Source of the DNA: Hymenobacter telluris
Lineage (GTDB): Bacteria; Bacteroidota; Bacteroidia; Cytophagales; Hymenobacteraceae
DNA length: 64,000 nucleotides
Assembly: GCF_017313265.1 (NCBI RefSeq)
Contig: NZ_JAFLQZ010000023.1
Location: 1-64,000, forward strand
Direction: 5' to 3'
Shown: piece by piece, positions 1-6,591 of the stretch
How positions within the stretch are numbered: position 1 is the stretch's first letter
How the letters are laid out: the number at the start of each line of letters is the position of its first letter
Position numbers and translations under genes: made by a program
Notes under the pieces: model-generated
What the model saw: only the letters and a program-made list of their open reading frames with translations
What the model was told of the DNA's origin: nothing
The model's database searches: none

Positions 1-294
1 GTGCCCGAGTTGGGCCTGCGCCTGACTGGCGACGGCATCGAGCTCATGATTAGCCGCGTCGACGCCGACAACAGCAAGGAGGCCGATGCCGGGCTCGACC
101 AGCTGCTGCAGGCCCGCGCCTTCGACTCGCAACGCACGGCCGATATCCTGCTGGAAAAAATGCGCCTGTTCCTCAACCGCACGGCCTCCGCGACCCGCTA
201 CGCCACCTACTTCACTACTGGCCCCTACCGGGCGCCCAGCACGCCGGTGGTGCCCCTCAACACAGCGGAATCCCGCGTCTACCGCTTCCTCTGA
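1..294 (+). CDS. Phage structural-region protein, C-terminal fragment
   Basis: The reading frame is open from the first base, so this is the 3' part (97 codons) of a gene that begins outside the window. The visible part is mostly helical and ends YRFL before TGA at 292-294. The stop overlaps the ATG of the holin gene by one base, so the two are translationally coupled. Its place immediately before a lysis cassette suggests a phage morphogenesis or structural protein. It has the feel of the unknown proteins found near the connector genes of Bacteroidota prophages (DUF6712-like), but I cannot confirm a family from the fragment. Confidence 0.6.
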   Translation: MPELGLRLTGDGIELMISRVDADNSKEADAGLDQLLQARAFDSQRTADILLEKMRLFLNRTASATRYATYFTTGPYRAPSTPVVPLNTAESRVYRFL

Positions 295-866
295 TGCGTG
301 CCTTGCTACAACCTCTGGTGCTGCTGGTAACTGAGCCGCGCACCGTGTTCGTGCTCAACACAGCCCTGGGGGCTTCGCCCTGGGCCTTGCTGGTGCGCCA
401 GTACCTGTTTGCCGACTGGCAGTTTGCCGGCTTTCTCTTCACCCTGATTCTGGTTGATACCATCACCGGCGTGCTGCGCAGTTGGCAGAAGCGGCAGGTG
501 AGCAGCCGCGCCTTCAGCCGCATTTTCATCAAGTGTCTGGTCTACCTGCTGCTGCTGATTCTGGCCCATGTGATGACCAGCTTCACGATTAAGGGCGAGG
601 TGAACGTGATGTTTCAGTGGTTCGACACCTTCATCTACTGCGCCATGATGGCCCGTGAGGCCCTGAGCGTGCTGGAAAATCTAGCCAGCGTGGCGCCGGA
701 GCTGGTGCCCAAGGTGCTGCTCAAGCGCCTGGCCCTCTTCAGCGAAGACCCCGAGGCTGCCCTACGTGAGCTGAAGCCCGCGCCTACTCCCGAGCCGGAA
801 GTGGTGAGCCCTGGCATTGTAGAAATTTCCTCACCGACACCCGCTGAGGGTGTCATACTCAATTAA
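294..866 (+). CDS. Phage holin family protein
   Basis: This 190-aa membrane protein resembles the phage holin_4 (TcdE/CwlA-type) family. Three hydrophobic stretches are visible at about residues 38-58 (ending LILVDTITGVLRSW, the most family-like motif), 75-92 (LVYLLLLILAHVMTSF) and 105-120. The C-terminal third is hydrophilic and rich in proline and glutamate. It would permeabilise the inner membrane at the end of the lytic cycle and release the endolysin encoded next. It overlaps the previous gene by one base and is followed two bases later by the endolysin gene, a classic lysis-cassette arrangement. Family assignment is good; timing and topology are inferred. Confidence 0.8.
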   Translation: MRALLQPLVLLVTEPRTVFVLNTALGASPWALLVRQYLFADWQFAGFLFTLILVDTITGVLRSWQKRQVSSRAFSRIFIKCLVYLLLLILAHVMTSFTIKGEVNVMFQWFDTFIYCAMMAREALSVLENLASVAPELVPKVLLKRLALFSEDPEAALRELKPAPTPEPEVVSPGIVEISSPTPAEGVILN

Positions 867-868
867 TT

Positions 869-1411
869 ATGCAGTTAACCAAACCACAATTGGTGGCCGC
901 CCTGGTGGGCACCACCTCGGCCGAGGCCGACAAGTTTTTGAAGCCGATCAACGCCACGTTGGAGCGCTACCAGATCAACACCCCGCTCCGGGTGGCGCAC
1001 TTTCTGGCCCAGATTGGCCACGAGTCCTGCGGGTTGGATGCCGTGCGCGAATATGCCAGCGGTGCCGCCTACGAGGGCCGCAAAGACCTGGGCAATATCC
1101 AGAAGGGCGACGGGGTGCGCTTCCGGGGCCGGGGCCTGATTCAGATCACCGGCCGGGCCAACTACTACGCTTTGAGCCGCGCCTTCCAGGTGGACTTCGT
1201 GGCCGAGCCGCTGCTGCTCGAGCAGCCCCTGTACGCGGCGCTATCGGCCGGCTGGTACTGGAACAGCCGTAGCCTCAACGACATGGCCGACGCCAACTTC
1301 TTCGACACCATCACCAAGCGCATCAACGGCGGCACCAACGGCTACGCCGACCGCCTGAACCGCTTTTTGGTGGCCGCTAAAGCCCTGGGTATTCCGGGTG
1401 GGAAAGCATGA
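869..1411 (+). CDS. GH19 (chitinase-type) endolysin
   Basis: This 180-aa protein is a compact glycoside hydrolase family 19 domain, the fold used by many phage lysozymes to cut peptidoglycan. The first catalytic region is AQIGHESCG (around residue 50), followed by VREYASGAAYEGRKDLGN and the family block FRGRGLIQITGRANY, then WYWNSRSLNDMAD and ITKRINGG near the end. There is no signal peptide, so release depends on the upstream holin. It starts two bases after the holin stop and its own TGA overlaps the ATG of the spanin-like gene (ATGA at 1408-1411). Identification as a cell-wall endolysin rather than a chitinase rests on the phage context. Confidence 0.88.
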   Translation: MQLTKPQLVAALVGTTSAEADKFLKPINATLERYQINTPLRVAHFLAQIGHESCGLDAVREYASGAAYEGRKDLGNIQKGDGVRFRGRGLIQITGRANYYALSRAFQVDFVAEPLLLEQPLYAALSAGWYWNSRSLNDMADANFFDTITKRINGGTNGYADRLNRFLVAAKALGIPGGKA

Positions 1412-1773
1412 GGCGGCTCTATGGCGCGCTGCTACTCGCCTTGGCTGGCTGCGCCACCAGCCGGCCCGTGCCGCCGCTGCTGCGTCCACCGAACCTGGAC
1501 TCGCTGGAGCGGGTGGCGCAACTGCCGGCCTACTTAGTGCCGCCGCCCGCGCAGGCTAGCGTGAAACAGGTTGCGGCCTAGCGCGAGTCGCAGGTGAAGC
1601 TGCTTGGCAACGTCGGCGCCCCTGTAGGGAAGGTCAAGCTCAAGAATGTAGGTAATACGGATACCGATACAACTACTACCGTGCAGCACGGTATCACCAG
1701 TGCGCAACTCACGCTGGTGGCCGTGCTGCTGAGCGTCATGGGCCTGCTGTGCTGGCTTAAACCCTGGAAATAA
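1408..1773 (+). pseudogene. Unimolecular spanin-like lipoprotein split by an in-frame amber codon
   Basis: The frame opening at ATG 1408 encodes a signal sequence with lipobox LALAGC (Cys15), then a proline-rich stretch, and meets TAG at 1579-1581 after 57 codons. The same frame continues with no other stop to TAA at 1771-1773 and encodes a beta-prone region rich in Val, Gly and Thr and a C-terminal membrane segment (around TLVAVLLSVMGLLCWLKPW). An N-terminal lipidation site joined to a C-terminal transmembrane helix is the hallmark of u-spanins, which fuse inner and outer membranes in the last step of lysis, and the gene sits directly after holin and endolysin. One C-to-T change (CAG to TAG) would explain the stop. 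It may be a dead gene, a sequencing error, or a suppressed amber codon. If the stop is real, only a 57-aa lipoprotein is made. Confidence 0.65.
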
Positions 1774-1776
1774 TTA

Positions 1777-1810
1777 CGCCCTGGCCTGCTGGCCGGGGCG
1801 TTTTGCTTTG
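1777..1810 (+). terminator. Terminator after the lysis cassette
   Basis: A 10-bp stem (1777-1786 with 1791-1800, one T-G wobble, loop TGCT) is followed by TTTTGCTTTG. It lies four bases after the TAA of the spanin-like frame and would end the lysis transcript. Confidence 0.75.
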
Positions 1811-1811
1811 T

Positions 1812-1819
1812 TACCTTCG
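1812..1819 (+). promoter_or_regulatory. Possible -7 box (TACCTTCG) before the structured element
   Basis: TACCTTCG differs by one base from the Bacteroidota -7 consensus TAnnTTTG. If used, transcription would start around 1824-1827, almost exactly at the first base of the long stem that follows. No convincing -33 element is visible, so this is suggestive only. The same octamer occurs just before the recQ start at about 20717. Confidence 0.35.
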
Positions 1820-1822
1820 CCC

Positions 1823-1940
1823 TGCGAACATTACTGGAATACCATTACCTGGAAGCTCTGGGCCGTGACATACGGCCGGGGAGTAGAGCGGGAGCATGAC
1901 CCGTATACGAAAGGGCTTCTAGGAGCCAGTAGTGTTCGCA
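1823..1940 (+). ncRNA. Candidate structured RNA or cis-regulatory leader in the prophage
   Basis: About 118 bases fold into a closed multi-branch shape. The outer stem pairs 1823-1837 with 1926-1940 (15 pairs, one G-U). A second stem pairs 1848-1856 with 1915-1923 (9 pairs, one G-U). Inside are a hairpin 1861-1866 with 1872-1877 (GGCCGT/ACGGCC, 5-base loop) and one at 1889-1892 with 1900-1903 (CGGG/CCCG). It follows a terminator, has a possible -7 box exactly before it, and precedes the small gene at 1971 by 30 bases, so it could be a free small RNA or a 5' leader. No known riboswitch or ribozyme core was recognised. Strand is assumed from context, since the outer stems are nearly symmetric; the G-U pairs fit the plus strand. 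Confidence 0.5.
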
Positions 1941-1970
1941 GCAATTTCCCCGGCTTGCGCCGCTGCTGCT

Positions 1971-2249
1971 ATGGCGAAGAACAATAATCCAATCGGCTTT
2001 ACCAAGCCAAAGCCCATGCCTCGGGAAGCCGAGGAGTCGTACCTGACTGGCCATGGAGATGAGGAAGAGCAGAAGCCAGCCGCTCCGGCGCGCCAGCCCA
2101 AAGCGGCCCCGGTCTACGTCGGCACCAGCGAAAGCCTGGAAATTCTAGCTGCCTACGACCTATTTCCGCTGACTCCGCTCAGCAACCTGGAGCAGCAGCT
2201 GGTACAGGTGGTGGCGGGCCTGGAGCAGCGGATAACAGAATTGGAATAG
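1971..2249 (+). CDS. Small hydrophilic phage protein of unknown function
   Basis: This 92-aa protein was not recognised. It starts MAKNNNPIGF, continues with a lysine- and proline-rich segment, then an acidic patch GDEEEQKP and a proline/alanine linker. It ends in a helical region with leucine heptads (LEQQLVQVVAGLEQRITELE) that looks like a short coiled coil. I chose ATG 1971 over GTG 1932, because the latter lies inside the 3' arm of the long inverted repeat and would add a low-complexity Ala stretch. It stands alone between the structured element and a reversed membrane gene. A frame continuing after its stop also encodes a hydrophobic stretch, so a damaged longer gene is possible. Confidence 0.55.
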   Translation: MAKNNNPIGFTKPKPMPREAEESYLTGHGDEEEQKPAAPARQPKAAPVYVGTSESLEILAAYDLFPLTPLSNLEQQLVQVVAGLEQRITELE

Positions 2250-2333
2250 CCATCCCGATTACTTGATCCGGCAGACGTTCTACTGTATCGGCCTTTTCCT
2301 GCTGACGCTGGCGGGAAAAGTAGGCTACAGACA

Positions 2334-3164
2334 TTACTTGTCGTTTCCTAGATGGCGCAGCAGTTGAATTCCGATTAGATACGGCATTATTAATGGAATG
2401 GCGGGTACAGACACCACAAAACTGGCGGTGACTATAGGCTCTGGCATCGACGCTGGCAGTACGGCCAGCACCGTGCCTAGTAGGCCAAAGAAACCGTACA
2501 ACCAGCTAGAGGCGGGAGAAAGCCATCCCACCACCCGCAAGGAAATGGCAAAGGCTACTGTGGCCAGGTAAAGTAAGGCCACTTCGACCGCGCTGATGGC
2601 CCTGAAGAGGCTGCGTAGGGGCCCGTACCACGCCGGCCGGCTGTCGGTGGGGCCGAATCCTTGGAAGGCTTCTACCAGATAGCTGTGCCAGTAGAGCATG
2701 TTGAGGATGAACAAGGGGAGGGCCACGGAGAGCATTGTCTGGCCTAACAGCGAGTACAAATTTTCTTTGCTCGCTTTTAGTTGCTCGCGCAGTAGGGCAA
2801 AGCCCCCGAGCAGCAGCAGGCCACTCACTATTAGCAGGGCGTACCGAAGTTGCTGCTCGACGGCGGCGGCCGCGTACCCGGCGGCTGTGGACGGGGGAGG
2901 ACCCATACCAAATAGGAGCGAGAGTAGCAGCCATGGGGCGGCCAAGAGTACGGCTGCCACCCCCGTTGCCCGTTGCAAGTCCGTTCCTCGGCCAAACCTG
3001 TGCACCCCCAGCGACCACGCAGCCCCAGCCATCAGGAGCACATTGAGCCCCCAGAGCGGAACGTAGACAGTAGAGCGGACGGGGGCCACTGTGAAGCCCA
3101 ACAGGGCCCCCACAAAAGGCAACAGGACAAGGTAATAATAGCTAAGCGAGCGAGAAACAGGCAT
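2334..3164 (-). CDS. Multi-pass membrane protein, prophage cargo gene, function unknown
   Basis: This 276-aa protein has about seven to eight predicted membrane spans, beginning with a near N-terminal one (YYYLVLLPFVGALLGFTVAP) and ending in IPLIMPYLIGIQLL. I do not recognise a family. It is encoded opposite to all surrounding phage genes, between the lysis cassette and the tail module, with its own promoter region shared divergently with the gene at 3314. That is the typical position of a moron or cargo gene expressed in the lysogen. No catalytic motif is visible. A role in superinfection exclusion is possible but only by analogy. Confidence 0.7.
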   Translation of the reverse strand: MPVSRSLSYYYLVLLPFVGALLGFTVAPVRSTVYVPLWGLNVLLMAGAAWSLGVHRFGRGTDLQRATGVAAVLLAAPWLLLSLLFGMGPPPSTAAGYAAAAVEQQLRYALLIVSGLLLLGGFALLREQLKASKENLYSLLGQTMLSVALPLFILNMLYWHSYLVEAFQGFGPTDSRPAWYGPLRSLFRAISAVEVALLYLATVAFAISLRVVGWLSPASSWLYGFFGLLGTVLAVLPASMPEPIVTASFVVSVPAIPLIMPYLIGIQLLRHLGNDK

Positions 3165-3313
3165 AAATGCAATGCTAACTACGTAGGAATTTCATCAGCA
3201 ATAGAACCTTCCAACATGCGCAAGGCACTGTAATATATTTAAATTAATATATTAATTGGTAGTGGTCATTTCATGTCCTTTTTCACCGAGGCAGCTTGCG
3301 GCAGTTTTGCCGC
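3165..3313. promoter_or_regulatory. AT-rich divergent intergenic region in the prophage
   Basis: This 149-base gap separates the reversed membrane gene from the tail module. It contains an unusually AT-rich tract at about 3230-3258 in which AATATATT occurs twice as short palindromic arms around a TAAATT core. The contrast with the GC-rich flanks suggests a promoter or operator for one or both divergent units. I cannot place exact -33 and -7 boxes. Confidence 0.4.
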
Positions 3314-4093
3314 ATGGAAGATCTGCAAATCGGCCGCACGCGCTACCGCGTGCCCTCGACGTGGAACGAGCTGACCCGCGCCCAGCTGCTGGGCGTGATG
3401 GGCGTGCTCTACGGCCCGGAAACCAAACTGCCGGCGCGGTTGCGGCTGCTGAGCGTGCTCAGCGGTGCGCCCCTTGCTGAGCTACTGACCCTGCCCGAAA
3501 TCGTGGTGGTGCAGCTCTACCCGCTTACCGATTTTGTGGCCAGCGAGGAGCACCGGCTCACCGAGCAGCTGCTGCCCGAGGTGAAGGTGGGCCGCACGCG
3601 CTTTGTCGGGCCGCGTTCCAGCTTTCGCAACCTGCTCTTCGGCGAGTTTATTTTTGCCGACACCTACTTCCGGGCCTGGGCCACCCACCGCTCGGCTGAA
3701 GCCTTGGACTTGTTCCTGGCCACGCTCTACCGGCCGGCCGTGCCGGGCCTGGGCCCCGGCGACCCACGCTGGCGCGGCGACCGGCGCGAGGAGTTCAACG
3801 AGCACCGCACCGAGTACCTGGCCCAGCGCCTGGCTCACCTGCCCGACGCCCAGAAACTGGCCATCACCACTTGGTACCGCGGCTGCCGCACCCAGCTCGA
3901 GCTGGAATTCCCGGAAGTGTTCGACGGGCCCGACGAGGTCCGGCAGGGCAAGCCCGGCGACTGGGGACAGGTGCTACGCAAGCTCTCCGGCGGCGCTTTC
4001 GGCCCCCTGGAGCAAACCGCCCGCCAACACACGCGCACCCTGCTGGCCGAAATGCAGGACCGCGCCCGCCACTATACCTCCCTCAAAAAATGA
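3314..4093 (+). CDS. Phage tail-module protein of unknown function
   Basis: The 259-aa product is soluble and helix-rich, with no signal peptide or membrane span. It starts MEDLQIGRTRYRVPSTWNEL, reminiscent of a small N-terminal domain often seen in Bacteroidota phage tail-region proteins, and has a conserved-looking aromatic patch around FIFADTYF. I prefer ATG 3314 to the upstream TTG at 3296. The stop overlaps the start of the next gene (ATGATGA), so it opens a tightly coupled operon that runs to the tape measure gene. Position five genes before the tape measure would fit a tail assembly or chaperone role, but this is inference. Confidence 0.7.
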   Translation: MEDLQIGRTRYRVPSTWNELTRAQLLGVMGVLYGPETKLPARLRLLSVLSGAPLAELLTLPEIVVVQLYPLTDFVASEEHRLTEQLLPEVKVGRTRFVGPRSSFRNLLFGEFIFADTYFRAWATHRSAEALDLFLATLYRPAVPGLGPGDPRWRGDRREEFNEHRTEYLAQRLAHLPDAQKLAITTWYRGCRTQLELEFPEVFDGPDEVRQGKPGDWGQVLRKLSGGAFGPLEQTARQHTRTLLAEMQDRARHYTSLKK

Positions 4094-4635
4094 TGCTTCG
4101 CCATTCCCAATACGTGGGCCTGCTCCGAGAGCTGGCTACCCGCCACAAACAGATTCAGCACACCCCCGCCGCCCCGCGCTTCGCCCGGATCCTGGTGTCG
4201 CAGGACCCGTTCCAGCGCCAGGTAGATATGCACGAGTTGACTACCATCATCGGCCGCACGCTCAAGGCCGGCCCCGGCCAGCAGGTGCTCGTGGTCGAGT
4301 CCTGCGTGACCGACTACCAGGACAACCTAGGTGACAACCGCACCCGCCTGCGCCACGCCGCCTACATGGTGCTCACCCAGGTGCCCTCGGCCACCGACCA
4401 CAACGCTGTCGAAGCGGCGCTGGATGCCACCGAGCAAACCGGCGAGGAACTCTTCGGCGCGCTGGAGCACCAGCTGGCTACCCAGGTGAAGGTGCGCGTG
4501 CTGGCCGGCAGCCTCGGGGCCGAGAGCATCGGCCCACTGGCTAACAGCACCTGGTTCGGCACCCGCTTCGATTTCGATTTTACCACCCCGGCCAGTGGCG
4601 CCTTGCGCTACCACCCCGACGCTTTTCTGCCTTAA
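4090..4635 (+). CDS. Phage tail-module protein of unknown function
   Basis: This 181-aa protein begins at ATG 4090 (a second in-frame ATG follows at 4093) and overlaps the preceding gene by four bases. It has no membrane segment. The N-terminal half is helical; a central piece includes LVVESCVTDYQDNLGDNRTR and the C-terminal end contains TRFDFDFTTPASG followed by FLP. The repeated aromatic beta pattern FDFDF near the end is seen in tail and connector proteins but is not diagnostic. Tight packing with its neighbours indicates a virion or assembly protein. Confidence 0.7.
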   Translation: MMLRHSQYVGLLRELATRHKQIQHTPAAPRFARILVSQDPFQRQVDMHELTTIIGRTLKAGPGQQVLVVESCVTDYQDNLGDNRTRLRHAAYMVLTQVPSATDHNAVEAALDATEQTGEELFGALEHQLATQVKVRVLAGSLGAESIGPLANSTWFGTRFDFDFTTPASGALRYHPDAFLP

Positions 4636-4638
4636 TCG

Positions 4639-6591
4639 ATGCTGTATCCGCTTCTGACCACTTGGCGCTATTTCAGTTCCTACCAAGATCCTAACGACTC
4701 GCGCATTTACGGCGACATCTACCACGCTGAACGTTGGGAGTTTAACTCGCTGACTCGTCAGGTGGTCTTCACCGACTTCGGATCTAATCCCGGCGCCAAC
4801 TACTACGACTGGTACCGCGGCGAGGGCAGCTTCGACCCAGGGCCGCAGGACTACAGCCGCTCCTCTGATGAGGAGTTCTTTGTGTACGTGCAGGGCCCTA
4901 CCCGCACGGGCTTCTTTCACGACGGCGCCGGGGGCGTGTTTGAGGACCCGGTGACGCTCACCGCCGACTTCACACCGGGTGGCTTCAACTGCTTCGGGGC
5001 TCGCAACGCCACCCTGAACGTGACGCCGGGCGGCCTGGCCGGCCCGTTCACCTACGCGTGGAACGACGGCGTGACCACCCAGAACCGCACCGGACTGGGG
5101 GTCGGCATCTATGCCTGCACCATCACCGATATCCCCAGCGGCGCACAGGTAATGGTGCAGCACCGCGTGCTGGAAAACCCGCGTCTGAACGTACTCGTGC
5201 GCAAAGTGGACCGCGACGTCACGCTGGACGTGACGGGTGGCACGGCGCCCTACACCTACCTCTGGGACGATGGCGCCACCACCGCCACGCGCACCGGGCT
5301 CTCCTCCGGCACCTACTACTGCGTAGTCACCGACGCGGCCAACTGCGCGGCCGAAACCATCGAGGTGTCGCTCGACGAGTTTACGTTCTTCTTCTCGCGC
5401 AACCCGATCCTGCTCGCCCTCGATGCCGGCGCCGCCTACCGCGCCGACCCCAGCACCAAGCCGGGTCTGACGTTTCTCTGCGACGTGTTCATCGAACCCG
5501 AGTACCTGAGTGGGGACTTCGTGCAAGTGGGCGTGCGCCTCGAACAGCCGGCCGACCGCGACGGCCGCACCACGTTTGACGTGCAGGAACTGCTCGACGT
5601 GTTCCTCGACTACCACGTGCCGGCCGTGGGGCAAACCGCCCTGAGTGTGGCCGGCCCGCTGTTCCGGCGCTTTTACTTGCAGCACGCCGAGGTGTACGGC
5701 GAGCCACCGGTACCGGCGCCGGCCACCACGCTCACCCAGCACTACCTGCTCCGGGGCGGGCTCAGCCGCTACGAGGCGGAAACGCGCACCTACCTGGACG
5801 TCTACCGGCCTACGATCAAGCCGTTTCTGACCTGGCAGCCCCACAACAAAGTGGTCTTTGCCGACCAGCCCGAGTTTCTCTACTACCATTCCAACCAGGT
5901 GGGCCGCACCGACATCGCCCTGCGCTGCCGCGTGTTCTTCAGCGACGGCAGTAGCCGGCTGTTGCCGCTCGGGCCGCTCACGCCCGACGTGCGGCGCTAC
6001 GAGGCGTACTGCTGCCCGGTGGGCTTTCAGCAGTTGGGCCTGCAGGACGAGGCCGGTCGCCACGTCGTGCGCTGGAGCGTGTGGGTGGGCGACGACTACG
6101 AGGGCGTGTACTCCGAAACGCGCACCTACGTGCTCGACCGGGAGCCCAAGCCCCAGCGCCGCTACTTGCTGTTTGCTAACTCGCTCGGGGGCATGGATAC
6201 GATTTGCGTGTGGGGTGAGGCGCAACTCGACGCCGAAGTCACGGGCGAGGAGCTGGAGCGCAGCCCCGGCCCGCGCTACGACGCGCTGCTGGGCGACCAG
6301 TTGGTCTTGGAGCGCACGCTGCGCCCGGTGCTCAAGCTGGCCAGCGGCCTGCGCGCCGACTCACGCGAGTGGCTGGCCTGGCTGCAGGAACTGCTGCTGA
6401 GCCGGCGGGTGCTGCTCTTGAGCGGACCGCGCTGGCTACCGGGCGTGGTCAAGGCCAAAACCAGCACGATTCTCAAAGAAGGCGAGTGGCACCAGACGCT
6501 GGAAATCGACTTTCAACTGCCGCGGGAGCAGCACTACACCCCGCGCCTGGGGGCTGCGGCCGTCACGCGCCAAGATCGGCTGCTGCCATGA
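4639..6591 (+). CDS. Phage tail-associated protein with two SprB-type repeats
   Basis: This is a 650-aa protein in the tail operon. Residues about 114-160 and 194-243 each form a SprB-like repeat: a beta-rich Ig-like unit with the pattern TYAWNDGVTTQNRTGL / TYLWDDGATTATRTGLSSG, then a GxYxCxxTD-type ending with paired cysteines. SprB repeats are best known from the gliding adhesin of Flavobacterium johnsoniae and other Bacteroidota surface proteins. The rest is beta-rich and aromatic, with no signal peptide. The C-terminal 250 residues (from about YVLDREPKPQRRYLL) may carry the virion-binding part. The repeats could bind host surface glycans or mimic gliding adhesins, which would suit a receptor-binding or tail-tip role. 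It overlaps the next gene by four bases. Confidence 0.8.
   Translation: MLYPLLTTWRYFSSYQDPNDSRIYGDIYHAERWEFNSLTRQVVFTDFGSNPGANYYDWYRGEGSFDPGPQDYSRSSDEEFFVYVQGPTRTGFFHDGAGGVFEDPVTLTADFTPGGFNCFGARNATLNVTPGGLAGPFTYAWNDGVTTQNRTGLGVGIYACTITDIPSGAQVMVQHRVLENPRLNVLVRKVDRDVTLDVTGGTAPYTYLWDDGATTATRTGLSSGTYYCVVTDAANCAAETIEVSLDEFTFFFSRNPILLALDAGAAYRADPSTKPGLTFLCDVFIEPEYLSGDFVQVGVRLEQPADRDGRTTFDVQELLDVFLDYHVPAVGQTALSVAGPLFRRFYLQHAEVYGEPPVPAPATTLTQHYLLRGGLSRYEAETRTYLDVYRPTIKPFLTWQPHNKVVFADQPEFLYYHSNQVGRTDIALRCRVFFSDGSSRLLPLGPLTPDVRRYEAYCCPVGFQQLGLQDEAGRHVVRWSVWVGDDYEGVYSETRTYVLDREPKPQRRYLLFANSLGGMDTICVWGEAQLDAEVTGEELERSPGPRYDALLGDQLVLERTLRPVLKLASGLRADSREWLAWLQELLLSRRVLLLSGPRWLPGVVKAKTSTILKEGEWHQTLEIDFQLPREQHYTPRLGAAAVTRQDRLLP

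Noticed and set aside
1823-1940. attC-like integron site or hammerhead ribozyme for the palindromic element
   Set aside because: The ends are GCGAAC...GTTCGC, not the RYYYAAC/GTTRRRY core of attC, and no CUGANGA core of a hammerhead is present.
2263-2367. Short frame with a hydrophobic helix after the 1971 gene
   Set aside because: It has only a TTG start and overlaps the reversed membrane gene. It might be a fragment of a longer damaged gene, so I leave it uncalled.
4327-6225. Very long minus-strand frame (632 codons) opposite the SprB-repeat protein
   Set aside because: It is antisense to a well-supported gene in GC-rich codons and has low-complexity Val/Gly/His content and no domain. It is a mirror of codon bias. 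The same holds for the long opposite-strand frames at 36771-37997 and 55393-56685.
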